In this document: positions 10,240-20,255 of the stretch, piece after piece
How positions within the stretch are numbered: the stretch's first letter is position 1
Layout: each line of letters begins with the position of its first letter
Source of the DNA: Durusdinium trenchii
Taxonomy: Eukaryota; Sar; Dinophyceae; Suessiales; Symbiodiniaceae
DNA: 64,000 nt
Reading direction: 5' to 3'
Assembly: GCA_963970005.1 (NCBI GenBank)
Contig: CAXAMN010025728.1
Span: 548,091-612,090 of the forward strand
The notes under the pieces: generated by a model
What the model saw: only the letters and a program-made list of their open reading frames with translations
The model's database searches: none
Told to the model about the DNA's origin: nothing
Made by a program: the position numbers and the translations under genes

Positions 10240-10442
10240 TTCGGGGGGCGGGGGTTCAAAATAACAACGACGGGGTTGCAGATTTTGTTTCCACCCCCTT
10301 GTAGAGACAAAGGAACAAGATATCTTGTAACGGGGCTGCAGTTTTTGTTTGTACCTTGTTGTTGTTGTTGTTGTTGTTGTTGTTGGGTGTGGGTGTGGGT
10401 GTGGGTGTGGCTCTGGCTGTTGTTGTTGTTGCTGTTGCTAAG
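10240..10442. repeat. GGGCTGCAG minisatellite copies, (TTG)n and (GGGTGT)n
   Basis: Two further copies of the AACGACGGGGTTGCAG / GTAGAGACAAAGG unit (10245-10350) run into TTG repeats (10350-10383), GGGTGT repeats (10384-10412) and TTG/CTG triplets. The earlier copies and these bracket the triplet array at 9978-10215. Confidence 0.8.
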
Positions 10443-10726
10443 TTTTTCTCAGCCAAGAGTCCGTGCACTTGCGTGCATGCCGGCGGACGTGGCACGCTGC
10501 ATTTGGCCGTGAGCATCGACGACAACGACCAGTACAGTAGATCTTCATGCATCTTGTCCTGAATATACACCTGGTCCTTGTAAACCAGAGACTCTGACTG
10601 AGCTCCAGCCCTAAGTCTGGAGAGCTGACACGCACTTCGATTTCGACCAACACAGTTTGCGCGCAGCTAAGAGCGAGGGTTGCCACGGAACCATGGACGT
10701 GGGAGCGCAAACAAGTTCACAACACG

Positions 10727-11085
10727 TATGACAAAGCCCGCGAGCACACGGTCATGAGAGCAAACATATATGAGGGGACGCGTGAGAGAGCACACATGTG
10801 ACAACACACATAAGAGAGCACACAAATGTGAGCAAACGCATGAGAGCGCATCATATAGGGGCACAGGGTTGAGTGGCGTGCGCATGAGAGCACGCGCCTT
10901 TGTGCACACATCTGGAAGGGGCACGCATATGTGAGCACGCACGTGAGAGCACGAGAGCAGCATGAATATGAGAGCGCTGGTAAAAAACAAACAATCGCAT
11001 GTGAAAGCACACAGGTGAGAACACACATATGAGAGGACACACACGAGAGAGCACACACAGGCTAATACGTGAGCACACAGTGAGA
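10727..11085. repeat. minisatellite, unit like GAGAGCACACATATGTGAGC
   Basis: Irregular copies of GAGAGCACACA(T)ATGTGAGCACAC with variable length run for about 360 bases. The minus-strand Cys/Val/Leu ORFs here are products of the repeat. The preceding 10443-10726 shows nothing else. Confidence 0.8.
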
Positions 11086-11240
11086 GCCGGCTGCCACGAA
11101 ATCACTTCAAGGTTCACAAACGCGATTCGAGCCGCACAGAGTGGTTCACAAGGTTCACAATTGCACTTCAAACTTCACAAGGTTCACAAAGCGCTGCACC
11201 TGCCATGAAATCTGTGTTTCAAGGTTCGCAAAGTGACTCC
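11086..11240 (-). repeat. satellite E, short inverted copy
   Basis: CTGCCACGAAATCACTTCAAG, GGTTCACAA pieces, GCGCTGCACCTGCCATGAAA and CAAGGTTCGCAAAG are the reverse complement of the satellite that fills 62338-64000 (CTTGAAGTGCAGATTTCGTG, GCAGCGCTTTGTGAACC). Confidence 0.8.
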
Positions 11241-12987
11241 CAAAGACACGTTCGAGATGCAAAACAAAGTTTTCGTGCAACAATACTTCGGGGTCGAAGA
11301 AAGCACCCGCTCGGCCAGCAGTCTCAGCAAGTTTTTGCCGTCAAAATGCATGTTGAAAATCTCAAGAGGCATGAATGTGAATGTGCCGTAAATAGCTGCA
11401 AATTAGCCACCGCCGCCCTTGAGCACCCTCGATCAAACCCAGCCTTAACCCCTACTGTCAGAAAACCTAAAATGACCACACTGTTTCGCACCGCTGCCGT
11501 AACGAGTTCACTGTTGCCAGGCTTCCAGTGGTTTCAGAGACCTTCCGGATGCAAGAAGTGAAACTTGTGCAACCTGGCGCAAACTGGCTACAACGCCTCC
11601 ACTCGGAGCAGTTTCTCTGACAATTGTGGGCCAAGGCGAGGTTGGCTGGAAACGATGGATGACGGCGTGGTCATGGGTGCGTTTGAGGCTTCCATGACCG
11701 GTGCAGAACATTGCTCGTTCTATGCTGGGTTTGGCTCTTCAGGTTTCTGATTTGAACGACCAGCCACTATCGAGTGAACGTTCCACTCCAAGCCTGGCCG
11801 AAAGGAGTCGTTCATATTTAGGGGTTGTTGTTTGGCAACATTGTGCGCAAGTAGGAAACTACAAGTACAACGGTTGACAAAGGCTTGCAGATAGTTCTTG
11901 AAACCTGTTACTGTTGCAATTCATCCCACAAATGATTTTTTCCCAGGATATATCCCAAGATTGTCTCCCCTCTTTGGCCAGTTTTTATGGACTGTCACCT
12001 GTGGTCCCTCTATTCTTGTTCATCCGTTTTCTCCAAACAGCTCTGGTGTTGGTTGAGGTTGTCAAGATTTGTCAAGTCTTGCATCGAAATGATTCTGCGG
12101 CAACCAGGAATTCTGCCCCTGTCTCCCATCTCCCTACTTAGTCCATCTTAGTCTTAGTCCTATACTTGTCTCACCGTCTCACCGCCTCCCCACTTGGATC
12201 CTGTTCCAGGATGTTTGGCCTGCTTGGGCTTCCTTCCTCCTCCCTCCCGTCCCAAGGCTTTTACTATAGTTATAGTTGTATTTTCCACGATGACTTGCTA
12301 ATGCCCCTCGTCCTCGTTGGGGATTCTTGGGCACGCATAGACTTGTTTCAAATGATGTGTCATACCTTTGTCTCACCTTGTCATTCCCTGAGTCTTCCCA
12401 GCAAATCGTTTGTATTTTAATTTTATATCGTTTGTTCAAGGCGATTTTGTCCTTTGTTCCTTTGCTTTTTGCTTGTTTGTTTTATTCCACTCGCTTCGGT
12501 CGCTTTGCAGACCGCCCGCACAGAGGGTATTTATATCCAAAACGAGTAAGGGTGGCGGGTACCAACAATGACATCCTGTGGTGTCTAACGATTCCAACTG
12601 TGATCTGCAAGGAGAGGGGGGCCACTGCACCAAGGACATGTTGTCACAACATCGCCACCCCTTTAACAATCAAAACGGGAATAGGGGGACCCATAATGTA
12701 AGTTGCATTTTTGGCCAGCCCCCATGCCTGTATAAAAGAAATGTAATGTAACTTGACCCCCCTCCCACGTATTTGTGGGACATTGTAATTACGTTCATTT
12801 CTTTTCTTTATATATGTGTCACTATTTATCGTGGGGGCCTGCCTAGCGAAAAGAAGGCGAGCAGTTTTGAGAAGCGATGAGAGAAAGCAAGCTATACGAA
12901 GCGTCAAGCTTCCGCAAGTTACGTACATTTGTTGACCACCCCCACTCATCAAACAGGGGCATCATAAAATGTAACATGGAATGTCCC
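11241..12987. other. no gene or repeat recognised
   Basis: ORFs of up to 124 codons occur on both strands without recognisable motifs, consistent codon use or splice context. Short C-rich stretches (near 12755) are the only compositional oddity. Confidence 0.4.
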
Positions 12988-13925
12988 AGGTATCAAATTC
13001 AGTAAATGTTTCCCACAAGCAGCTCGGTCAGGTACCCGGTGATGGCCCGAGGGTCCAATGGTATCTAGGAAGAAAGAAAGAAAGAAAGAAATAAAGACAT
13101 GAAGAAAAGAAACATGTGAAAAATGTAAGCTACATTTTTGGACTCCTCTAAAACAGTGGTATGTGCCTAGAAATTGAAACGCAACATTTGAACACTAGAG
13201 AACAGAAGATGCATACGAGAAAAGCAGTCAATGAAGTGGCCATGCAAAGCCCCTACAGCCAAGCGGTACGTGAGAAGGAAGGAAGACAAAAAATAAAATA
13301 AAAAACAATGCAGTAAATGTGTCTCATGAGCAGCTCGGTCAGGAACTGGGTAGTGCCCTTAGCGCCCAATGGTATTAGGAAGAGAGATAAAGAGAAAGAA
13401 AGAAAAGAAAAGAACCTGAAGAAATGTCGAAAGGAAAAAGGAAAGAAACGCGCGAAGGCGTGCAGAAAGCACCCGGAGCCTCTAAAACAGTGGTATGTAC
13501 CTAGCACACGGGAAAAACCGTCAGTAAAGTGTCCACGCAAGGCCCGTATGGTCAAACGGAGACTCATAAGGAGGGGAGACATAAAGAAAAGAAAGACACC
13601 ACAGTAAAATCCAGTATATAAATGTTTCTCAGCGTGTAAGCTACATTTTTTGGAGGCCTCTAAAGCAGCGGTATGTACCCAGAAATTGGCAAGCAGCATA
13701 TCAAAACTAGATAAAGTGTCCATGCAAGGCCCGGCCCCCTTGGTCAAATGGTGACTCAGAAGGAAAGAAGACAAACAGAAAAGAAAGAAACCAGCAGTAA
13801 AATGCAGAAAATGATTCTCACAAGCGGCTCGTTCAGGAACCGGGTGATGGCCTTAGGGTCCAATAGTATCTAAGAAGAAAGAAAGAAGGCAAAGAAAGAA
13901 AGAAAGTCAGAACTACATTACTATA
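12988..13925. repeat. tandem repeat, about 300-base unit, three to four diverged copies
   Basis: The unit opens with CAGTAAATG and GCTCGGTCAGGAAC (13002, 13311, and 13796-13840) and passes a GAAA-rich tract. It continues with ATGTAAGCTACATTTTT (13122, 13636) and ACAGTGGTATGTACC (13153, 13487, 13665), and ends near GTCCATGCAAGGCCC. Spacing of the openings is about 309 and 292 bases. A partial diverged copy recurs at 15050-15290. Confidence 0.8.
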
Positions 13926-13984
13926 TGGTAGTCGATCGAAAGCTCGACATAAGGCCTATGCCACTGAGAGCCTCTTCAAGTTGT

Positions 13985-14062
13985 CCGCGAAAGTTTTTTC
14001 TCGAATTCACGAAAGTTAATTTTTTTGGCGAAAGATCTGCGAAAGAGTCTATTGTACTATAT
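13985..14062. repeat. GCGAAAG motif cluster, left
   Basis: Several CGCGAAAG, CACGAAAG and GGCGAAAG words occur within 80 bases. Equivalent clusters lie at 14630-14680 and 14945-15006, on the other side of the triplet array. Confidence 0.55.
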
Positions 14063-14103
14063 TTATATATAGTATACATGAAGAGGCGTTACCATCATCA
14101 GTC

Positions 14104-14280
14104 ATTTGCAACAGTGCTGTGTGAGCAGCAACAACAACAGCAACTACTACTACTACCACTACTACTACTACTACTGCTACTACTACTACTACGACTATAC
14201 GACTACGACGACGACGACTACTACGACGACGACTACGACGACTACTACTACTACTCCTACTCCTAGTCCTACTCCTACTC

Positions 14281-14326
<46 letters not shown>

Positions 14327-14590
14327 TGCTCCTGCCACTGCCACTGCCACTGCCACTGCCACTACTACGACGACGACGACTACTACTACTACCACTACGA
14401 CCACGACCACGACTACGACTACGACTACTACGACGACGACTACTACTACGACGACGACTGCTACTACTGCTACTACTACTACTACTACTAACGACGACAA
14501 CGACTACTACTCCTACTACTGCTACTGCCACTACCACTACCACGACCACTGCCTACTACTACTCCTCCTCCTGCTGCTGCTGCTGCCACT
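14104..14590. repeat. long mixed triplet repeat (CTA, CGA, CTG, CCT, CCA)
   Basis: Nearly 490 bases of three-base periodicity with internal blocks: CTG at 14283-14325, CCACTG at 14334-14365 and CTA/CGA alternation elsewhere. Homopolymer-like ORFs on both strands are artefacts of the period. Confidence 0.95.
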
Positions 14591-14619
14591 GGTTGTTGCG
14601 CTTTGCGCCTAGAAACCCA

Positions 14620-15010
14620 CCAAGGACGCGACATTTTTGGCGAAAGATTCGCGAAAGTTCTGCGAAAGCATAGTAGGCGAATGTGAAGGTCTGTTTTGTG
14701 GACCCCTGCCCAAGCCAAGCAGCGACAGACCTAGCAAGACATGAGCGCAGCAACCATTGATAGCCCTTCCAGCTCATCCTCCACCAGTTCTGCTGATTCA
14801 TCCAATGGTGGTGTTTTAGAGTTCTCGCCAATCTTCCTTGTAACACCTCAACCTCGTCTGCAGCTCCAAAGTGGTGCTTGATGGAAGTGCTTAGGCTGCT
14901 ATGTAGAACCACTAAACCAAGAAGATTTCTAGAGGATATACCCCCCGCGAAAGTTAAACATGGAGTTCGCGAAAAATTCGCGAAAGTTATTCATTTTTCG
15001 CGAAGAACGG
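14620..15010. repeat. GCGAAAG motif clusters, right
   Basis: TTGGCGAAAGATTCGCGAAAG with TGCGAAAGC follows the triplet array at 14630-14670. A second cluster at 14945-15006 has CGCGAAAG and CGCGAAAAATTCGCGAAAG. The roughly 270 bases between them show nothing. Confidence 0.55.
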
Positions 15011-15039
15011 CCTTCCAGCAAGAAAGAATTTTGACCAAC

Positions 15040-15295
15040 CACTATATATATTATAAAGAAAGAAAGAAGGCAAGGAAGGAAAAGGAAGAAAGGTCCACAA
15101 AGGGAAAGATAAGAACACTACAGAAAGGCAAGAAGAAAGTGTCACCTCCAAAAATGTAAGATACATACTTGGAAGTCTCTAAGACAGTGGTATGTATATA
15201 GCTAGAAATTGAAAGGCAAGATATGAAAGCACGGGAAGTAAAGATGCATACGAAAAACTGTAATACCGTGTCCAAAACTGGCCAGCAAATGCAAA
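15040..15295. repeat. diverged copy of the 13-kb tandem unit
   Basis: A GAAAGAAAG tract, ATGTAAGATACATACTTGG, AGACAGTGGTATGTATA, AGATGCATACGA and GTGTCCAAAACTGG follow the same order as the units at 12988-13925. Confidence 0.75.
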
Positions 15296-18200
15296 AAACG
15301 CTGCCAACAACTCGTAATAATTACCTTGTTTGGTGGCTCAGGTGATTGAGATTGGATTCAGGCTTGCCGAGGTTCAAACAGATCGCGGGTTTTGCCCATA
15401 CAAACATGTTCACTTTCACACATAGCGCCGGCTGCGGGCGCCACTTGTGAAAGTAGGTAATTGTTAACATTTTTCAACCAGATAGAAGCAGAGTGAAGCA
15501 GACTTAAAACATGGTGTTCTTGGAGGTACGCGTGCGCAACCACCACCACCACAACAACAACAACAGAGACACAAAACAATGATCCATATGGCATCGCCGG
15601 CGCGCGAAGCTCTACAACTTCATCAAAGGTCGCGATTACAGTTTTGTGGCAGCGTTCGAAGTATGCAAGGCATGTAATAAGTTATAAGTAGATTAATAAT
15701 AAGATCATATGTGTTAACAAATCAAATTTAGAAGAGCAGGTGTAGAGTAGGAAAAAAACCAGATGCGCCAAATTATGCAAGAAATGAAGCCATCACATAT
15801 CATAAAACGAGATGCAAACCCTTGCAAACATGCCTTCAGCATGTAATATTACGTTTTCCAGGAAGTGGGCTGACAAAAGAAGAACATGTAACTTAGCTAT
15901 ATTTGCGGAGCGTGGTAGAGGGGGGGCTACCCCTCTAGTATTTCATGCAAATGTCAATCGGAAGAATGTAATCACGGGGTGGTAAATGTAAGATTACAAT
16001 GTTTTACGCTCCCCCCAAAAGTAATATTACATGTTCCATCCTCGGAAACTAGGAAATTATAAGTTACAATTAGGGTCCTCTCCTCTCCCTAACTAATCTG
16101 TAGCAATGTCAATCAATGTCACAACTCCCATGTTAAAAGATAGTTGAGCTACTTGATTGCCTTTGAACTATTCCTCTTGTCAATATTCGATCGTGTCCTC
16201 TTCCGTTTGACCCCTGCATGAGCCAGTTCTTTTTCATCAGCATGTATCTGCTTTCTGTCACCTCGATACCGTCCAAGTCCAGATAGTCCAGAGTCCAAAA
16301 GTAAAAAGAATCGTTCCTGTGTCGAAAGGTCGCACAAGCTCGATGTGTTTCAGCCATAAGCGATGATCTTTTAAAATTGTTCCCTCGTACAGCGCAGACT
16401 GACAGAACATGTTTACATCATATCTGGTCTGATGCGAGATCTTCATCCATGACTCCGATCTCGGACGCTTTGCAATCCCAGATTGAAGCCTACTTGGTCA
16501 AGCCTGTGACACATGTTGCTTATGTATGTCAGACATATCAAGCCCTTTGCCATCCTTTGCCTCCAGATGGCATCTCAAGAACGTACGTCAGAAGATGTTC
16601 CTCTTTTCTGCTGTAGATAACACAACATACTCTCGTCAGTGTATGTAACGCACAGCCGACGTCCGACGTTCAGACTGACCTTTCGAAACAGTTTCGCCCT
16701 CGTCCAACAACATTGTCTCGCCAGGACATGTTTGCAAATAGACTTTAAAGTCACAGGCGGATTCGGCTCAACGTAAGAATTCCGAACGGTTTTGAAACAC
16801 ACATCAGCACTGCTTATGCAGCCTGGATTTGAATTCCGAGTGAATGCCCCGGGCCTTAGCATGTTCAAAAGGGCGGCGTCCTGGCTGGGAAGATCGAACA
16901 GAGCGTTACAAAATGTACTGCAATGGAATTGTACACACGTTACAGATGTCGAAGGCCAGAAAGCTACCTGGTCACATCTCTGTTTTATGCATTGAAGGAA
17001 CCCAGATCTCTGCAACACATTCCAACAAACCCAGGGGGGTGGGTGGCAACAGCAGCAATGGTAATCGTAAACACACCTCACCCCCGATAGCACTTCAGAT
17101 TTTTCAGCTCTTCTGCAAGACCCACAGCTGTTCGTTATACCCTCATGTTTAACGGCTGTAGAGACACTGTTTGTCTTCCAACTCGGAGAAGCATAATCCC
17201 CAGTTCAGGCAGCCTGCAAACATAAGGGATCGCCCTGCAGGTGCATTCGTGCAAAATCCAGCTGGTGCTCAACTGCAAACTTGTCAACGAGTGTGTAAAG
17301 CATACACTGAATGGAGACTTCAACAAGCAACACTGCAAGACTATCCAAAGCCACGTGCAAATGCGTTCAAGACATGCGCATGGGGTCGAACAATTGCAAA
17401 AACATGTAGCAATGTAGCTTGACCTTCCAGGTAGGTCAACCAAAAGCATCCAAAACAAAAACCTTGTGGAGTACACCTCTAGTCTTGGATGTAAACCACC
17501 TTACCGCCTAAGCGAAGTGGTTCCGATGCAACATTGTCAGATTCTTCACTCACAGCTCCAACTGCGGATCTAAGTTAGGATATTATGAAAAGTGTAGGCA
17601 ATATCGGCAGCAGCTTCGGCTGGCACAAAAGACGAAGCTTTCAGTTGACTCAGCCCTTTTGCGAGCATCCCAGACCCCTTTCCGAATTAGGTCGTTAATC
17701 AAGACGATATGTATGTACCACCTGCATGTGCATTCGGCGTAGAGTTTGTGATGCTTGTGTGATACTTTCAAGTTTTAATCTTGTCTTTCGCTCGATTTGG
17801 TCGGACACCTGCTTAATTCATTGTGTCGTTACTTTCAATTAGATTTCCACTTCCATCTTTTTGTTCACCCCTTTCAAATCCCGGGTACAACACCCCAAAA
17901 AAAATCATGGGGAGCGCCCAGAGAGTGTCCGCAAGTCTTGTTACCAAGGTCTTCTGGTTTTGACCCATCCATATGTCGACATTGCGCCGGCCTCCCATGT
18001 GAATGTGACCATCACCGCATGGCTTATGATCATGGGACAAGCTCGTGTGAGCCGGCAGCCGGTAGTTTTATTTTCGCTGTATATAATGTCGACGAAGAAT
18101 TAAGCAACCCAAGGTTAACAAGGGTTGAGATAGCAAAGATAGGAGGTATTGGAGAATAGATATCTTTCTGATGATGGATGAACGGGTTTTTAGTGACAAG

Positions 18201-19484
18201 TGTGTCCTTTAAAAGGCTGAAAGTGATGGTGGACGGTGCTCCAGGTCCTTCGTTAGTTTGCTACAGCGTATTTTTCTGTTTTCTGGTGGCAGATGGATGG
18301 GCTTGATTAATAGTGTTTTCTTGGCGAATCGAAAAGAACTCTTGGAGGGGTGTGAGTGCGGAATTTTGGTTGTTATGATCTTGGAGGCTCGAGATGGGCT
18401 TGGTCAATACTGGAAGGTTACTTGATCCTCTGTCAACATTACATAAATTGCTGCTGCCCATCCTGCCACCATGACACCTTCACTCCAACGACAAGCAGAA
18501 CACTTCCGCCTTGTCATTATATATTTGGCGGAAAAGATTAACGAAAACGAAACTTATCCCACTGAATCAGCAGACAGGTGCCCGCAGCATGCTGCACTTG
18601 GGAACAGCATAACAGCTGGCGTTTCCTCACCCTCGATCCTCCCAAACGCTGAGCAAACAGTTTCAGCATTAGATCATTACTCGAATGCGAGCCTCCTTTC
18701 CAAACGGCTTAGGTCTTAATTCGCTGTTCATTTTGCATGTGGTGTTCTCCCAATTGAATCATCCTGATTCCTAATCTACATCGGCTTTCAACACCCGTCG
18801 TCCTCTACGGGACAAGGAGCTGTGAGTAGCAAGGTTCTAGTCAGTTCTAGTCCTAGTTGACTCAGCCAGCAAGTCGTGCAAACAAAAACGGTTCCCATTT
18901 TGCAGCGCAGCATCAACACCAGAGACCGTATACAGTAAATATATACATCAGAGATACCACCTATCTGGAACCTAAAATTGCAAAAAGGATCAACATGCTC
19001 ATTTTCATATGTTCCATCTTGAATGGCTAAATCGGAACACAACATCGCCGTAGCTTGATGTCCTCCCCTCCCCACCCCGATCTCCTCATTTTTATTCCTT
19101 TACATCCCTTTACCTTATTATATAACACCAAAAAATGTTTGACGAGAGATCTTCATCCACTATGACTCCGATCTGTGCCGCAAATCCCTCGACGTTGTTT
19201 TGCTAGGAGAAAAAGGCCACGCCCCCTAGCTAAAGCATGCTAAAGCTATGGTCTCCTTGCAGATCGTACAGGCAGATCACATGCGTTTACTTCTACCTCA
19301 GTGTGGGCAGACTTTAAGCCCCCGAATCTTGTTCCAAGATGGGGGCACCCTTGTGTTTGTGGGAGGGCATCGGGTCAACCATAGTGATCCCTGTACAGTG
19401 TGTGTACCTTAGCATGCTCAAATTCTCACTTGAGCCATGCCATAAACCTACTTGTTTGTAATGAGTAAGGGTCTGGTCATAAGA
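15296..19484. other. no gene recognised; A/T-rich stretches with TGTAA..TTACA words
   Basis: No ORF has recognisable motifs. Between 15840 and 16070 the words GTAATATTAC, TGTAAGATTACA and AAGTTACAATT recur, giving several small self-complementary sites. The rest is unassigned. Confidence 0.4.
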
Positions 19485-20255
19485 GCTGGGTGCGTAAGGA
19501 AAACTCTGCAGTGCGCAAGGTTGCGTAAGCTTTTTGTGCGCGTAAGTTTTTTGCGTTTGTTGTTTTGCAGTTTGATGTGTGAACAGCTTTGGTTGAGGAG
19601 GTTTGTTGTGTTTACTGGTACTTGGTCTTAGGTTTTCTTGGGCGAAGACCGAGCCACTAAGACAAGAGATGCTCAACCTAGTCAATGCCTGCTTTCATTG
19701 GTACATGATTCCTAGAAACAGGAACCTTACAAAGATCGAGGAGAGTCAAGGCATTTTCCGCGTAAGGCGCGCGTAAGCTCCGCGTAGGCAGCCCAAACCT
19801 AAAGCCTTTTGCCACCTGCACCAAAAATACGCACTTCAGAAAAGCTTCCGCTCTGCTCATATGCCAACACCAAAAAGGTCCATGGAGGAGAAACTCTTGG
19901 CGGTGTCCACGAGGCTTGGTGTTGCATTGGTGTGTCTAGTCTGTGGCACACGTGTGGCCAAATTCGTTTTGTGATGTCGCTGTGCCATGCGGTTTCGCGT
20001 GGCCTCAGTGGAAAGTGCGTTTGCGTGAGTCCGTGCCAAAGGGGGGAGGAAAGCATGCTTCTGCAAGTAGTCACTCTTGAAGCCCCATCGTTGTACAAAG
20101 AGCGCGTCGCACAAGCATGTTCCCAGCGGATTCGCGAAAAGTCTGCGAAGCTTGGCTGCGTAAGGGTGGCGTAAGCAACCACTTCCCCCCACATGCCACG
20201 TAAGAAAACCTGTGGAGCGCGTAAGAAAAGCCTATGTGCTGCGTAAGCAACGTTT
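19485..20255. repeat. GCGTAAG motif cluster
   Basis: GCGTAAG or a one-base variant occurs about ten times (near 19490, 19523, 19541, 19759, 19772, 20157, 20168, 20200, 20219, 20242), often preceded by GC or CG. This is far denser than chance for a seven-base word. Confidence 0.6.
19925..20075 (-). repeat. satellite D, single diverged inverted copy
   Basis: GTGATGTCGCTGTGCCATGC, TTTCGCGTGGCCTCAGTGG, AAAGTGCGTTTGCGTGAG and GTGCCA..AGCATGCTTCTG match, in order, the reverse complement of the roughly 200-base unit arrayed at 55850-56690. Confidence 0.75.

Noticed and set aside
14049..14612. ORFs of 100-168 codons on both strands across the triplet array
   Set aside because: Three-base periodicity without stops opens several frames at once; the products are homopolymers such as poly-Thr or poly-Val.
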